Source of the DNA: Methylorubrum extorquens
GTDB lineage: Bacteria; Pseudomonadota; Alphaproteobacteria; Rhizobiales; Beijerinckiaceae
Reading direction: 5' to 3'
Length of the DNA: 64,000 nt
Assembly (NCBI RefSeq): GCF_024169925.1
Contig: NZ_JALJXF010000001.1
Coordinates: forward strand, 4,754,501-4,818,500
Shown: positions 54,740 to 63,430 of the stretch, one piece after another
How the letters are laid out: each line of letters opens with the position of its first letter
How positions within the stretch are numbered: the stretch's first letter is position 1
Made by a program: the position numbers and the translations under genes
The notes under the pieces: generated by a model
Seen by the model: the letters and a program-made list of their open reading frames with translations, nothing else
The model's database searches: none
What the model was told of the DNA's origin: nothing

Positions 54740-55126
54740 ATGACCGCCTACAGCGTGCAGCAGATCAAATTCGAATTCATCAGCTACGTGAAGGAGTTCG
54801 GCGCCGACTTTTCCGCGTGGTCGGTGGGCGTGTCCGAGGATGCGTCCGCGGCCCTGTTCCACGAGCACGGGATCGACGAGGCCCGCGACATCTGGCTGTG
54901 GAAGCCGGCGGTCTCGCCTGCCGCCGCCGCGATGGTGCGTGACTGGCTCTGCGGCCGGCAGGGCGCCGCCGCGCTGGCGGGGGAGGGCCGCCAGGTCTTC
55001 CTGTTCCGGCGCGGGCCGGAGAGCGGTGCCCCGGACACGGAGTATGAGTACGGAGCTGCCGCAAAACCGGTCTCCCTCCTGCGGCGAAACGCGGGCCCGT
55101 GCGTTGTCGTGGTCAGTCGATCGTGA
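54740..55126 (+). CDS. Hypothetical protein (128 aa) in the dmf region
   Basis: This 128-residue protein, which I do not recognise, begins MTAYSVQQIKFEFISYVKEFG and contains GIDEARDIWLWKPAVSPAAA and RQVFLFRRGPE. No signal peptide, membrane segment or metal motif is visible. It starts ten bases after the Sel1 gene and GC-rich third positions support coding. It is probably in the same transcript; function unknown. Confidence 0.65.
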   Translation: MTAYSVQQIKFEFISYVKEFGADFSAWSVGVSEDASAALFHEHGIDEARDIWLWKPAVSPAAAAMVRDWLCGRQGAAALAGEGRQVFLFRRGPESGAPDTEYEYGAAAKPVSLLRRNAGPCVVVVSRS

Positions 55127-55139
55127 CCGGAGCGTCTTG

Positions 55140-55466
55140 ATGTCCGTTCGTGCCGCCGTCCTGCTCGTTCCCGTCCTCTTGGCCTTCACCGCCTCCGGCG
55201 AGGCCGCTCCCTTCGACAACCTGAAGGAGGATCTCTCGGCCTGCCTGCGCTTCGAGGCGGATGCGGCGAAAGGCCCGCGGCCTGTGCCGATGTCCGGAAA
55301 GGCAGAGTTCGCGCTTCGGAAATGCGCCAGCGAGGTGGACCGGCTCGAACGCGCGGATCCGCGCCGGCTCCGGAGCGACCACGGCCTCAGTCCCTCGACT
55401 TGGGCCGTGATCGAGAGCGTGTTCGGGGCCGCCAGCCGTGGGCGCTTCACGCCTGCGCGGTTCTGA
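55140..55466 (+). CDS. Small secreted protein with two cysteines (108 aa)
   Basis: It has a clear Sec signal peptide (MSVRAAVLLVPVLLAFTASGEA), leaving a mature protein of about 85 residues with one Cys in DLSACLRFEAD and one in ALRKCASEVDRLE, which could form a disulfide. No family was recognised. It starts 14 bases after the previous gene and ends the dmf-associated run. It is likely periplasmic. Confidence 0.65.
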   Translation: MSVRAAVLLVPVLLAFTASGEAAPFDNLKEDLSACLRFEADAAKGPRPVPMSGKAEFALRKCASEVDRLERADPRRLRSDHGLSPSTWAVIESVFGAASRGRFTPARF

Positions 55467-55496
55467 TCCCAGGCGGCATCCGCCCTGCGTCGCGCA

Positions 55497-56459
55497 TCAG
55501 CGGCGAAGCTGGGGCAGCACCGCGTGGCCGAAGCGCTCGATGAAGGCCTCCTGGCTCGCGCCGACCTGATGGACGATGATCTCGGCAAAGCCCATCGTCG
55601 CCAACTCGGCGAGCCAAGCGGTGTGCTGCCCGAGATCGTGCGAGATGCGCACGCAGGCATGCATGTGCTCCGGACGGACGAAGCGGGTCGCCGTCTCGAA
55701 ATCCTCCGGGCTGCGCAGCTCCCAGTTCACCTCGCCCTCGATGGCGTTGCTCGACCATTGCGCGTGCGCCTCCGCGAGCGCACGGGCGGGGTCGGGGTCC
55801 CAGCAGACCTTGGTCTGGAGGAAGACCGGCTTGCCCGCGCCGCCGCCCTCGCGGAAGGCCTCCACCACCGGGCGCAGCTTGTCCGGCTCGATCCCCACAG
55901 TGACGAGGCCGTCCGCCCAGGCGCCGAGGGCGCGGGCGGTGGCCGCGGTGGCGGCCCCGCCGATCAGGAGTGGAGCGGTCTTCGGCCGCGAATAGAGCTT
56001 GGCGTCGATCACCGTGACGCGCCCGCGATGGGTCACGGTCTCGCCGGCCAGCAGCGCCCGGATCACCGCGGCGCATTCGGCGAGCCGCGCGTTGCGCTCA
56101 GCCTTCTCCGGCCAGGGCAGGCCGGTGATGTCCTCGTTGAGGCGCTGGCCGCTGCCGAGCGCCAGCCACAGGCGCTCGGGAAACATCTCGGACAGGGTCG
56201 CCGCCGATTGCGCCAGCACGGCTGGGTGATGCCGGTAGCCCGGCGCGGTGATGATGCCGAACGGAAGGTGCGTCGTCGCCAGGGCCGCCCCGAGCCAGGA
56301 CCAGGCATGGCCCGAATGCCCCTGCGCCCGGCTCCACGGCTTGAAGTGTTCCGAGGACATGGCGCAGGCGAACCCTGCGGCCTCCGCCGCGTGCACGTGG
56401 CGCAGGAGGGCGGAGGGAGCGTGCTGCTCGTGCGAGGCGTGGTAGCCGATACGCGTCAT
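55497..56459 (-). CDS. LLM-class oxidoreductase (non-F420 flavin type)
   Basis: This protein of about 320 residues has a luciferase-like TIM barrel: RIGYHASHEQHAPSALLRHV, GFACAMSSEHFKPWSRAQGH, HLPFGIITAPGYRHHPAVLA, PERLWLALGSGQRLNEDITG and TAPLLIGGAATAATARALGA. It resembles the bacterial subgroup annotated as non-F420 flavinoid oxidoreductases. MTRIGYH (56459) is preferred; MSVGMTR at 56471 would overlap the GH15 gene stop. Order suggests cotranscription after the GH15 gene. Substrate unknown. Confidence 0.83.
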   Translation of the reverse strand: MTRIGYHASHEQHAPSALLRHVHAAEAAGFACAMSSEHFKPWSRAQGHSGHAWSWLGAALATTHLPFGIITAPGYRHHPAVLAQSAATLSEMFPERLWLALGSGQRLNEDITGLPWPEKAERNARLAECAAVIRALLAGETVTHRGRVTVIDAKLYSRPKTAPLLIGGAATAATARALGAWADGLVTVGIEPDKLRPVVEAFREGGGAGKPVFLQTKVCWDPDPARALAEAHAQWSSNAIEGEVNWELRSPEDFETATRFVRPEHMHACVRISHDLGQHTAWLAELATMGFAEIIVHQVGASQEAFIERFGHAVLPQLRR

Positions 56460-56467
56460 TCCTACGC

Positions 56468-58318
56468 TCACTCTCCCGCCTCGGCCCCGTCGATACGGGG
56501 CGCCCGGCGCGAATCCGTCTCCCGCAGGGAGCGGTCGGCGTAGGTGCCCTGCACCGCCTCGCGGCCGCCATGCTCGTACAGGTCGAGCATCAGCGCGCTG
56601 TGGATGAAGCCAAGATGGCTGAACGCCTGCGGGAAGTTCCCAAGGAAGGTGTCGTCCTCGGCGATCTCCTCGGCGTAGAGGCCGACATCGTTCTGCAGGG
56701 CGCGCAGCGCCTGGAACCGGGTGCGGGCATCCTCCTCGCGCCCGAGCCAGAGCAGGGCGTCCACGAGCCAGAAGGCGCAGAGCAGGAAGGTGCCCTCGTG
56801 GCCGGGCAGGCCGTCGTCGTTCTTGTAGCGGTAGACGAGGGGGCCGTGGCCGAGGCGCTCGATGACCACATCGACGGTGCGGGCGAACGCCGCCTCATCG
56901 ACGGGAAAGCCGACCATCGGTGCGATCAGCAGGGCGGCATCGACGTCGTCGCCGCCGATATATTGCGGGTAGTAGCCGTCGCGGTGGATCGCCTCGCCGT
57001 TGACGCAGGCCACGATCCGCTCGCGCTCGCGGCACCAGTCCTCGCGCTCGCCGAACAGGTGGATCGCCCGGTCGAGGGCGACCCAGTTCATGATCGCCGC
57101 GTGCAGGTAGCGCTGCTCGGGCTTGCGCGGCTCCCACAGGCCGGCATCGGGCTCGTGCCAGTGGGCCGCCGAGATGTCGGCGAGCCGCGCCCCATGCTTG
57201 CGCATCGCCTCCGGCATCGTGCCGCCCAAGCGCTCGTAGAGGTAGAGCAGGTCGAGCACCTGGCCGTAGGCGTCGGCCTGATGCTGCTCGGCCGCCTCGT
57301 TGCCGTGGCGCACGGGGGCGCTGCCGCGCCAGCCCTCGAAGTGATCGATCTTGATCTCTTCGAGGTCGGCCTCGCCCGAGATGCTGTAGAGCGGCTTCAG
57401 GCGGCTCTCCTCCCGCTCGCACAGCTCGGTGACGAAGCCGAAGAAAGATTCGGCCTCGCGGGTCATCCCGAACTTCTTGAGCACGTAGAAGGACAGGCAT
57501 GCGTCGCGAATCCAGCAGAAGCGGTAATCCCAGTTGCGGATGCCGCCGATCTCCTCCGGCAGGGAGGTGGTGGCCGCGGCGACGATCGCCCCGGTGGGCT
57601 CGTAGGTCAGTCCCTTCAGCACCAGCGCCGAACGCATCAGTTCGTCCGCCAGCGGTCCGACATAGGCCGCGCCCTCCGTCCACAGCACCCAGGCCCGGCG
57701 CGTCTCCTCCATCAGGATGCGGGCATCCGGGCAGGTCTCGGGGGGCGTGTCGAGATAAAGGGCGAAGCTGCGGGCCTGACCGCCCTCCAGGGTGAAGCGC
57801 GCCGCGGCGAGATCGCCCTCCGCGGCGAAGTCGGCGTCCGAGAGGAGGCCGGGGCAGCCCGGCGCGGTGACGCGGTGGCCCTGCACGGCGAGGGGCGCGA
57901 AGTCCTCGGCGAAGCCCGCCAGCGGGCGATACTCGGCGATCATCGAGACGCAGCCCGAGACACCGGTGACGAGGCGCACCAGCCGCGGCCGGCCCTCGCC
58001 GCCCTCCGGCCCGACCATGAAGTCGTGGAGCGTCACGAAGCCGGTCTGCGTGGTGAAGGTGGTCTCGAGGATGTTGCTGCGGCTCAGATATTGCCGCGCG
58101 GTCTCGAAGCGCTCGGTCGGCCGGATCGTGAAATGGCCGCCGCGCTTGCGGTCGAGCAGACGCGAGAAGGAGGGGTCGGCATCGAAGCGCTCGAGGCAGG
58201 CCCAGTCGATCCCTCCATCGCGCGCCACCAGCGCGCAGCCCTCGCAGTTGCTGAGCAGCGCGTAGGCCTCGATCGGCTGATAGGGGCGGGTCTGCGGTTC
58301 GGACATCGTCTCGGACAT
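56468..58318 (-). CDS. Glycoside hydrolase family 15 protein (glucoamylase/trehalase-like)
   Basis: This 616-residue cytoplasmic GH15 protein has an N-terminal beta-sandwich (about 15-220) and an (alpha/alpha)6 barrel. Catalytic-region motifs are IGGIRNWDYRFCWIRDACLS near residue 280, GGDDVDAALLIAPMVGF, GTFLLCAFWLVDALLWLGR and EEIAEDDTFLGNFPQAFSHL, in which the acid and base Glu residues normally lie. Start ATG 58318 follows AGGAACGACC; longer frame rejected. In Rhizobiales such proteins are often trehalases or glucoamylases linked to stress-sugar turnover. It follows the SMP-30 gene by 67 bases. Confidence 0.9.
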   Translation of the reverse strand: MSETMSEPQTRPYQPIEAYALLSNCEGCALVARDGGIDWACLERFDADPSFSRLLDRKRGGHFTIRPTERFETARQYLSRSNILETTFTTQTGFVTLHDFMVGPEGGEGRPRLVRLVTGVSGCVSMIAEYRPLAGFAEDFAPLAVQGHRVTAPGCPGLLSDADFAAEGDLAAARFTLEGGQARSFALYLDTPPETCPDARILMEETRRAWVLWTEGAAYVGPLADELMRSALVLKGLTYEPTGAIVAAATTSLPEEIGGIRNWDYRFCWIRDACLSFYVLKKFGMTREAESFFGFVTELCEREESRLKPLYSISGEADLEEIKIDHFEGWRGSAPVRHGNEAAEQHQADAYGQVLDLLYLYERLGGTMPEAMRKHGARLADISAAHWHEPDAGLWEPRKPEQRYLHAAIMNWVALDRAIHLFGEREDWCRERERIVACVNGEAIHRDGYYPQYIGGDDVDAALLIAPMVGFPVDEAAFARTVDVVIERLGHGPLVYRYKNDDGLPGHEGTFLLCAFWLVDALLWLGREEDARTRFQALRALQNDVGLYAEEIAEDDTFLGNFPQAFSHLGFIHSALMLDLYEHGGREAVQGTYADRSLRETDSRRAPRIDGAEAGE

Positions 58319-58385
58319 GGTCGTTCCTGGGGCGCCGATGCCGGCCGCCCGGTGATGGGATGGGATGAAGTCCGGCCCGTCGTGG

Positions 58386-59279
58386 TCAGGCGTCGAGGCG
58401 GAAGGCCGGCTCCAGCAGGCCGCGGGCGCCGATGCCGACGAGCAGAGTGCGCCCGTGCTCGGGGTCTTTTGTGCGCGCGTCAGCGTCCATGCCCTCGTAG
58501 GCCGTGGTGACGAGGAGCTGGTCGAGGGCACGGCCAGCGAAGGTCGGACAGGTGGGCTGGCGCGCCGGGACGGGCACGGTGCGCACCCGCTCGCCCGCCG
58601 GGCTGTAGACGTCGAGGCAAGCGCCTCCGAAGCGCGCGGTCCAGATCAGGCCTTCGGCGTCCACCGCCGCGCCGTCGATCCCGCCCTCGCCGTCACTGTG
58701 ATCGTAATGGGTCTCGGGTTCGCCCGTGGGCAGACCGGTGGCGGGGTCGAGGGAGACGCGCCGCAGCACGCCCTCGTCGGTATCGACGAAGTAGCCGGTC
58801 GCGCCGTCCGGCGAGAAGGCCATGCCGTTGGGGATCGAGAGGCCGGAGAACAGCCGCGTCACCCGCGTGCCGGCGACGTGGTAGATCGCGCCGCGCTTCG
58901 GTTCGGCGTCCCGGCCCATGGTGCCGATCCACAGCGCCCCGCTCGGATGGACCCGGCCGTCATTGGAGCGGGTGCCGGCATCCTCCGCCTCCAGCGGGCA
59001 GAACAGGCTCAGATGCCCATCGCGGATGGTTCGGACGTAGAGCCCGTCCTCCGCCGAGAGCAATTGCCGCTCGGCGTCGATGGCGGCGACGTCGCTCGCC
59101 ATGAACGGGAGGGCATGCACCTTCGCCGGGCCGGCGCCCCCGCTCAGGGGCAATTCGAACAGGCGGTTCTCCAGGATATCGACCCACCACGCGGTGTCGG
59201 TCGCCGGATCGTAGCTCGGCCCCTCGCCGAGATGGCAGCGGGACGGATCAAGGACGCGGATCGCTGGAGATGCGGCCAA
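58386..59279 (-). CDS. SMP-30/gluconolactonase-family protein
   Basis: This 297-residue six-bladed beta-propeller has metal-site residues visible in CHLGEGPSYDPATDTAWWVD (Glu), SNDGRVHPSGALWIGTMG (Asn), LSIPNGMAFSPDG (Asn) and GGIDGAAVDAEGLIWTARFG (Asp). It would hydrolyse a sugar lactone. The start appears to be TTG at 59279 preceded by AGAGGAA; no ATG is available nearby upstream. It leads the minus-strand run SMP-30, GH15, LLM oxidoreductase. Confidence 0.87.
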   Translation of the reverse strand: MAASPAIRVLDPSRCHLGEGPSYDPATDTAWWVDILENRLFELPLSGGAGPAKVHALPFMASDVAAIDAERQLLSAEDGLYVRTIRDGHLSLFCPLEAEDAGTRSNDGRVHPSGALWIGTMGRDAEPKRGAIYHVAGTRVTRLFSGLSIPNGMAFSPDGATGYFVDTDEGVLRRVSLDPATGLPTGEPETHYDHSDGEGGIDGAAVDAEGLIWTARFGGACLDVYSPAGERVRTVPVPARQPTCPTFAGRALDQLLVTTAYEGMDADARTKDPEHGRTLLVGIGARGLLEPAFRLDA

Positions 59280-59490
59280 ATCGGGAGATTCCTCTAAAAT
59301 CGACGACCGTTGACGTCTGTCGAAAAGAGAAGTTCCGCGGGTTTTACGAAGACTTAGCGGATGATCTGAGCTTGCCTTGTGCTACGTCTGGGGCAAAATT
59401 TTCATCCACCTTGGTCGCGCGGTTGGGTCTTTGCAGCCCATCGCCAGGCCGTTCCGCCGTCGCACTCGCCCCGGCGAGCCTCAGCGCCTA

Positions 59491-60636
59491 GTGGTTCAGC
59501 CCTGACGGTTGAGTCCGTCCGGGGTTCCGGTTTGAAGTCCGTCCTGCGAGTCTCGTGGGATGCGCAGTGACATCTCTTTCACGCTCTCCGCCTCGGATCG
59601 CCTTCGGCTAGAGGCCCTGGTCGCGGATCGAAACACTCCGCAGAAGCACGTTTGGCGCGCTCGCATCGTGCTGCTGAGCGCCGATGGGATCGGGACGCAC
59701 GCGATCATGCGTGAGGCGGCCGTGTCCAAGACGGCGGTCTGGCGCTGGCAGGACCGCTTCGCGCAGGAGGGCGTCGAAGGGCTCCTGCGAGACAAGACGC
59801 GGCCGGCGCGCATCCCGCCGCTGGGGCCGGAGGTGGCGGCGCGTGTTGTGGCTCTGACGCAGGAAGATCCGCCCGGCGAGACCACGCATTGGACGGCCGC
59901 CGCCATGAGCAAGGTCACAGCCATAAGCATTTCGTCGGTGCAGCGGATCTGGCGGAGGCACGGCCTACAGCCACACCGGGTCCGGCAGTTCAAGCTCTCT
60001 ACCGACCCGGCCTTCGCTGCCAAATTGCGTGACGTCGTCGGGCTCTACGTCGATCCGCCCGCCCATGCCGTCGTGCTTTCGGTCGACGAGAAGAGCCAGA
60101 TCCAAGCGCTCGCCCGCACGCAGGCCCCGTTGCCGATGAAGCCGGGCCAGCCGACGACGCGCACCCACGACTACAAGCGCCACGGCACGACGACCCTGTT
60201 TGCCGCTCTGGACATCCTGGAGGGCAAGGTGATTGGCCGCTGCATGCAGCGCCACCGGCATCAGGAGTTCATCCGTTTCCTCAACGCGGTCGAGGCGGCG
60301 GTTCCGGCGGGCAAGATCGTCCACGCGATCCTGGACAACTATGCCGTTCACAAGCACCCGAAGGTCCGCGCCTGGCTCGATCGCCACCCACGCTGGACCT
60401 TCCATTTCACCCCGACCTCAGCCTCGTGGCTCAACGCCGTTGAGGGCTTCTTCGCCAAGCTCGCAAAACGCCGCCTGCGACGCGGCGTGTTCGGATCGCT
60501 GATCGAGGTACAGGCGGCCATCAAACGCTTCATCGCCGAGAGCAACGGCGACCCCAAGCCCTTCACCTGGACCGCCGACCCGGATCGCATCATCCAGGCC
60601 GCAAGGCGCGGGCACCAAGTGTTAGACTCGCACCAC
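59491..60636 (+). mobile_element. IS630-family insertion sequence flanked by a TA duplication
   Basis: The element begins GTGGTTC and ends, in inverted form, GCACCAC, with TA on both sides (59489-59490 and 60637-60638), the target preference of IS630/Tc1-mariner elements. Length is 1146 bp with one intact transposase gene. It sits between the SMP-30 and P450 genes, 48 bases before the P450 start, so it has probably displaced the native P450 promoter. Confidence 0.85.
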
Positions 60637-60639
60637 TAG
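59560..60639 (+). CDS. IS630-family transposase
   Basis: This intact 359-residue transposase has an N-terminal helix-turn-helix region (LRLEALVADRNTPQKHVWRA, IMREAAVSKTAVWRWQDRF) and a DDE catalytic core. The first Asp is in VVLSVDEKSQIQAL, the second in IVHAILDNYAVHKHPKV, and the Glu in SWLNAVEGFFAKLAKRRLR. Length is normal for the family and there is no internal stop. Its stop codon uses the TA duplication at the right end of the element. Confidence 0.95.
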   Translation: MRSDISFTLSASDRLRLEALVADRNTPQKHVWRARIVLLSADGIGTHAIMREAAVSKTAVWRWQDRFAQEGVEGLLRDKTRPARIPPLGPEVAARVVALTQEDPPGETTHWTAAAMSKVTAISISSVQRIWRRHGLQPHRVRQFKLSTDPAFAAKLRDVVGLYVDPPAHAVVLSVDEKSQIQALARTQAPLPMKPGQPTTRTHDYKRHGTTTLFAALDILEGKVIGRCMQRHRHQEFIRFLNAVEAAVPAGKIVHAILDNYAVHKHPKVRAWLDRHPRWTFHFTPTSASWLNAVEGFFAKLAKRRLRRGVFGSLIEVQAAIKRFIAESNGDPKPFTWTADPDRIIQAARRGHQVLDSHH

Positions 60640-60684
60640 AACGCTTCGCGAGCGCCCGCTCACAGGCGCGAGAGGACTGACGGA

Positions 60685-62064
60685 ATGGACATGCAGGCTC
60701 CGCCCGGCCACGCGGCGCCGCGCTTGGTGCCGCCTGTGCCGGTGCCGCCGGAAAGGGAATTGCCGACCCTGCGCTTCATCGCGGCGATGCGGGTCAACGG
60801 CATCGCGTGCTGGCCGGCCTCCGCCTACGAGGCGCCCTTGCGCCGCCGCCGGCTGTTCGGGCGCGCGCGCTTCACCGTCAGCGATCCGGATCTGGTGCGG
60901 CGCGTGCTGGTGGACAACGCCGCCAACTACGCTCGCACTCCGATCACCATCCGCCTGCTGCGGCCGATGCTCGGCGACGGGCTGCTCATCAGCGAGGGGA
61001 CGGCGTGGCGCCACCAGCGGCGCGCGCTGGCACCTGCCTTCACCCCGCGGGCGGTCGAAACGCTGGTGCCCCACATCCTCTCGGCAAGCGACGAGGCGGT
61101 CGCCGCCCTCGAAGGCCCGGCGGCCCGGGGACCGGTCGATCTGTTCGCTGCGCTCCAGCGGCTCGCCCTGGAGATCGCCGGGCGCACCATGTTCTCCGTC
61201 GGCATGGCCCGCCGCGGCGACCGCCTGCGCGGCTTCCTCGAAGCCTACGCCGCGCGGCTCGGGCGCCCGCACCTGACCGATCTGCTCGTCCCCTTGCGCT
61301 TCGCCACGCCGCTCGACCGGGCCCGCGCCCGCTTCCGCCGCGACTGGGTCGCCTTCCTCGATGAGGTCATCACCGACCGCGACGAGGGCCAAAGTGGGCG
61401 TCAAGGCGGAGGCCGAGTTGGAGGCGAAGCGCGCGACCTGCTCGACCTGCTTCGAGCCGCCCGCGATCCCGAGACCGGCCGGGGCTTCTCGCACGAGGAG
61501 CTGCGCGATCAGGTCGCCACCATGATCCTGGCCGGGCACGAGACCACGGCGGTGACCCTGCTCTGGGCCTGCACGCTGCTCGCGCTCGCGCCGGAGACGC
61601 AAGGAGCCGTCGCGGCGGAGGCTGGCAGCGCGGACAAGCCGTTCACCCGCGCGGTGATCGAGGAGACGATGCGGCTCTACCCGCCGGCCTTCGTGCTGGC
61701 CCGCCGCGCGCTCGGCCCGGACGAGCTGGCCGGCGAGACGGTCCGGCCCGGCGACAGCGTGACGATCTCGCCCTGGCTGCTGCACCGGCACCGCACGCTG
61801 TGGCGCGACCCCGATGCCTTCGATCCGGGCCGCTTCCTACCGGGAGCCCCGCCGGTGCCGCGCTTTGCCTACCTGCCCTTCGGGGCGGGCCCGCGGGTCT
61901 GCATCGGCGCGGCCTTCGCGCTGACCGAGGCGACGCTGGCGCTCAGCCGGATCGTCGGGCACTTCCGGATCGAGCGGGCCGATGCCCGCCCGGTGCTTCC
62001 GACGGCCGTGGTGACGACCCAGCCCGACCACGCCCCTGCCTTCCGGCTGACGCGGCGGGTGTAA
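60685..62064 (+). CDS. Cytochrome P450
   Basis: This 459-residue soluble P450 has I-helix oxygen-activation motif AGHETT (283-288), K-helix ExxR at E327-R330 (EETMR), the PPAFVLAR-type segment, PDAFDPGRFLPG and the haem loop FGAGPRVCIG (399-408) with Cys406 as the iron ligand. No redox partner gene is adjacent. An IS630 element ends 48 bases before the start, so its present promoter may be read-out from the IS. Substrate unknown; fatty acid, terpene or xenobiotic hydroxylation are possible. Confidence 0.92.
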   Translation: MDMQAPPGHAAPRLVPPVPVPPERELPTLRFIAAMRVNGIACWPASAYEAPLRRRRLFGRARFTVSDPDLVRRVLVDNAANYARTPITIRLLRPMLGDGLLISEGTAWRHQRRALAPAFTPRAVETLVPHILSASDEAVAALEGPAARGPVDLFAALQRLALEIAGRTMFSVGMARRGDRLRGFLEAYAARLGRPHLTDLLVPLRFATPLDRARARFRRDWVAFLDEVITDRDEGQSGRQGGGRVGGEARDLLDLLRAARDPETGRGFSHEELRDQVATMILAGHETTAVTLLWACTLLALAPETQGAVAAEAGSADKPFTRAVIEETMRLYPPAFVLARRALGPDELAGETVRPGDSVTISPWLLHRHRTLWRDPDAFDPGRFLPGAPPVPRFAYLPFGAGPRVCIGAAFALTEATLALSRIVGHFRIERADARPVLPTAVVTTQPDHAPAFRLTRRV

Positions 62065-62160
62065 GCGAGCGTTCGACGGCCGCCCCTTTTCGCCTGTCGT
62101 ACCAAGCAGGCCTTCCCTTCGAAGATCGGCGTTGCCACTTCATATAGCTAGATATATATC

Positions 62161-62478
62161 ATGATAGGCAATTGCGTCCGGAGCATCGCCATGCCGCTTT
62201 CCGTCTTCGCCACTATCTCGCCCAAGTCCGAGCACCTGACGGAAGCCTTGGCTGCGATCGAAGGCATCTTGGCCGCCACCCGAGCCGAGGATGGCTGTCT
62301 GCAGTTCGACCTCCACCGTGGCGCCGGCACGGGACGGATTTATCTCTACGAGGTCTGGTCCGATCGCGATGCCTTCGATAGCCATCACGCCCAGCCCTAC
62401 ACGCAGGCGGTCTTTCGGAAATACGAGGCTTGGCTGGCCGAACCCGTCGAGTTGACCTTCATGCGACCGGTGGCCTGA
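62161..62478 (+). CDS. ABM-domain (antibiotic biosynthesis monooxygenase-like) protein
   Basis: This small dimeric alpha-beta barrel protein has 105 residues from ATG 62161 or 95 from MPLSVF at 62191. Features are SVFATISPKSEHLTEALAAI, AEDGCLQFDLHRGAGTGRIY and LYEVWSDRDAFDSHHAQPYT, the typical ABM pattern of quinol monooxygenases (YgiN-like). An AT-rich stretch (62140-62160) just upstream may be its promoter. It lies 22 bases before the MarR gene and may be its partner in a quinone or aromatic stress response. Confidence 0.85.
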   Translation: MIGNCVRSIAMPLSVFATISPKSEHLTEALAAIEGILAATRAEDGCLQFDLHRGAGTGRIYLYEVWSDRDAFDSHHAQPYTQAVFRKYEAWLAEPVELTFMRPVA

Positions 62479-62499
62479 TCCAATTACGGCGGAGCGTGC

Positions 62500-62937
62500 G
62501 TGTTCTTCCTGAAGGAACTTCCGTCGCGACAGATGATCGAAGGCTATGCCGACGCCTACGGCGTTGCCACAGAGACGATCGCTTCCGGGCTTGCCATCAT
62601 GCGTAGGGCAAGCTTGATGATCCGGCATCTGGAGAATTACTTCAGCAGCCATGGTCTGTCGCAGGTTCGCTTCTTGGTCCTCATCGTCATCGACCGGGAA
62701 CCTGATCGCGAGACGCTGACCGTCGGCGAGATCACGGAGCGATTGGATGTTGCCGGCCCCGTCGTCGCGCGCACGTTGCGGGCCCTTCTCGACGACGGGT
62801 TGGTCACCCAGGAGAAGGACGCTCAAGATGCCAGGATCAAACAGGTCGGTCTGACCAGGATCGGGCGAGAGACGCTCGATGCACTACTTCCCGGCTACAT
62901 GGCCATCATTGCAGAAGAGATGGAGAAAACCCTGTGA
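62500..62937 (+). CDS. MarR-family transcriptional regulator
   Basis: This 145-residue dimeric winged-helix regulator has RRASLMIRHLENYFSSHGLS, LTVGEITERLDVAGPVVART (helix-turn-helix) and LLDDGLVTQEKDAQDARIKQ (wing with the Asp-Arg pair). The assumed start is GTG 62500 with GGAG just upstream; ATG at residue 12 is an alternative. It is probably cotranscribed with the ABM gene and may repress that pair in response to a phenolic ligand. Confidence 0.87.
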   Translation: MFFLKELPSRQMIEGYADAYGVATETIASGLAIMRRASLMIRHLENYFSSHGLSQVRFLVLIVIDREPDRETLTVGEITERLDVAGPVVARTLRALLDDGLVTQEKDAQDARIKQVGLTRIGRETLDALLPGYMAIIAEEMEKTL

Positions 62938-63079
62938 AGCGCCGGCACTGCCTGACGGGGTTTTGCCTGTCCTGATCTGGGCCGCCGCTCGACCGCTCGT
63001 CATGCTGGGGGCTTCGTAGGTGCGAAAGCCTCGGTCTGCGGCGTGGGGCCCGCTTCCATGAATGCCCACGCAACGAGGA

Positions 63080-63110
63080 GACCCGCGGCATCGCTGCGAT
63101 GCCGCGGGTC
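63080..63110 (-). terminator. Perfect hairpin downstream of minE
   Basis: GACCCGCGGCATCG (63080-63093) pairs fully with CGATGCCGCGGGTC (63097-63110) around a three-base loop. It lies about 30 bases past the minE stop. The arms are the longest perfect stem noted in the window, though no T-run follows. It may serve both the minDE operon and the convergent MarR transcript. Confidence 0.6.
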
Positions 63111-63142
63111 AGCGTTCGTGCGAAGACCTCGCGTGGGCCGGA

Positions 63143-63430
63143 TCACGCGATGGCGCGCTTGGCCTTCGCCTTCGGCTTGAGAACCGCATCGACGGGGAAT
63201 TCGATGTCGACGCCGAGCGTCGAGACACCCTCGCCCCGCTCCAGCTTGATCTGCACCTTGTCGCGCTCGACCGTGACGTGCTTGGCGATCACGTTCAGGA
63301 TCTCTTCGCGCAAGGTGATGATCAGGTCGGGCCGCCCATTCTCCACGCGCTCGTGCGCGAGGATGAGCTGCAGGCGTTCGCGGGCGACCGAACCGGAGCC
63401 GCGCGGCTTGAGGAAGGTCAGGACACTCAT
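63143..63430 (-). CDS. minE: Cell division topological specificity factor MinE
   Basis: This 95-residue MinE stimulates MinD ATPase and drives Min oscillation to place the division site. It has the N-terminal anti-MinCD region (SVLTFLKPRGSGSVARERLQ, LILAHER) and the C-terminal topological domain (LREEILNVIAKHV, VQIKLERGEGVSTLGVDIEFP). It is preceded by minD with a four-base overlap. Length and sequence are normal. Confidence 0.95.
   Translation of the reverse strand: MSVLTFLKPRGSGSVARERLQLILAHERVENGRPDLIITLREEILNVIAKHVTVERDKVQIKLERGEGVSTLGVDIEFPVDAVLKPKAKAKRAIA

Noticed and set aside
56570..58510. Plus-strand reading frame of about 646 codons opposite the GH15 gene
   Set aside because: It is the antisense shadow of a clear glycoside hydrolase family 15 gene.
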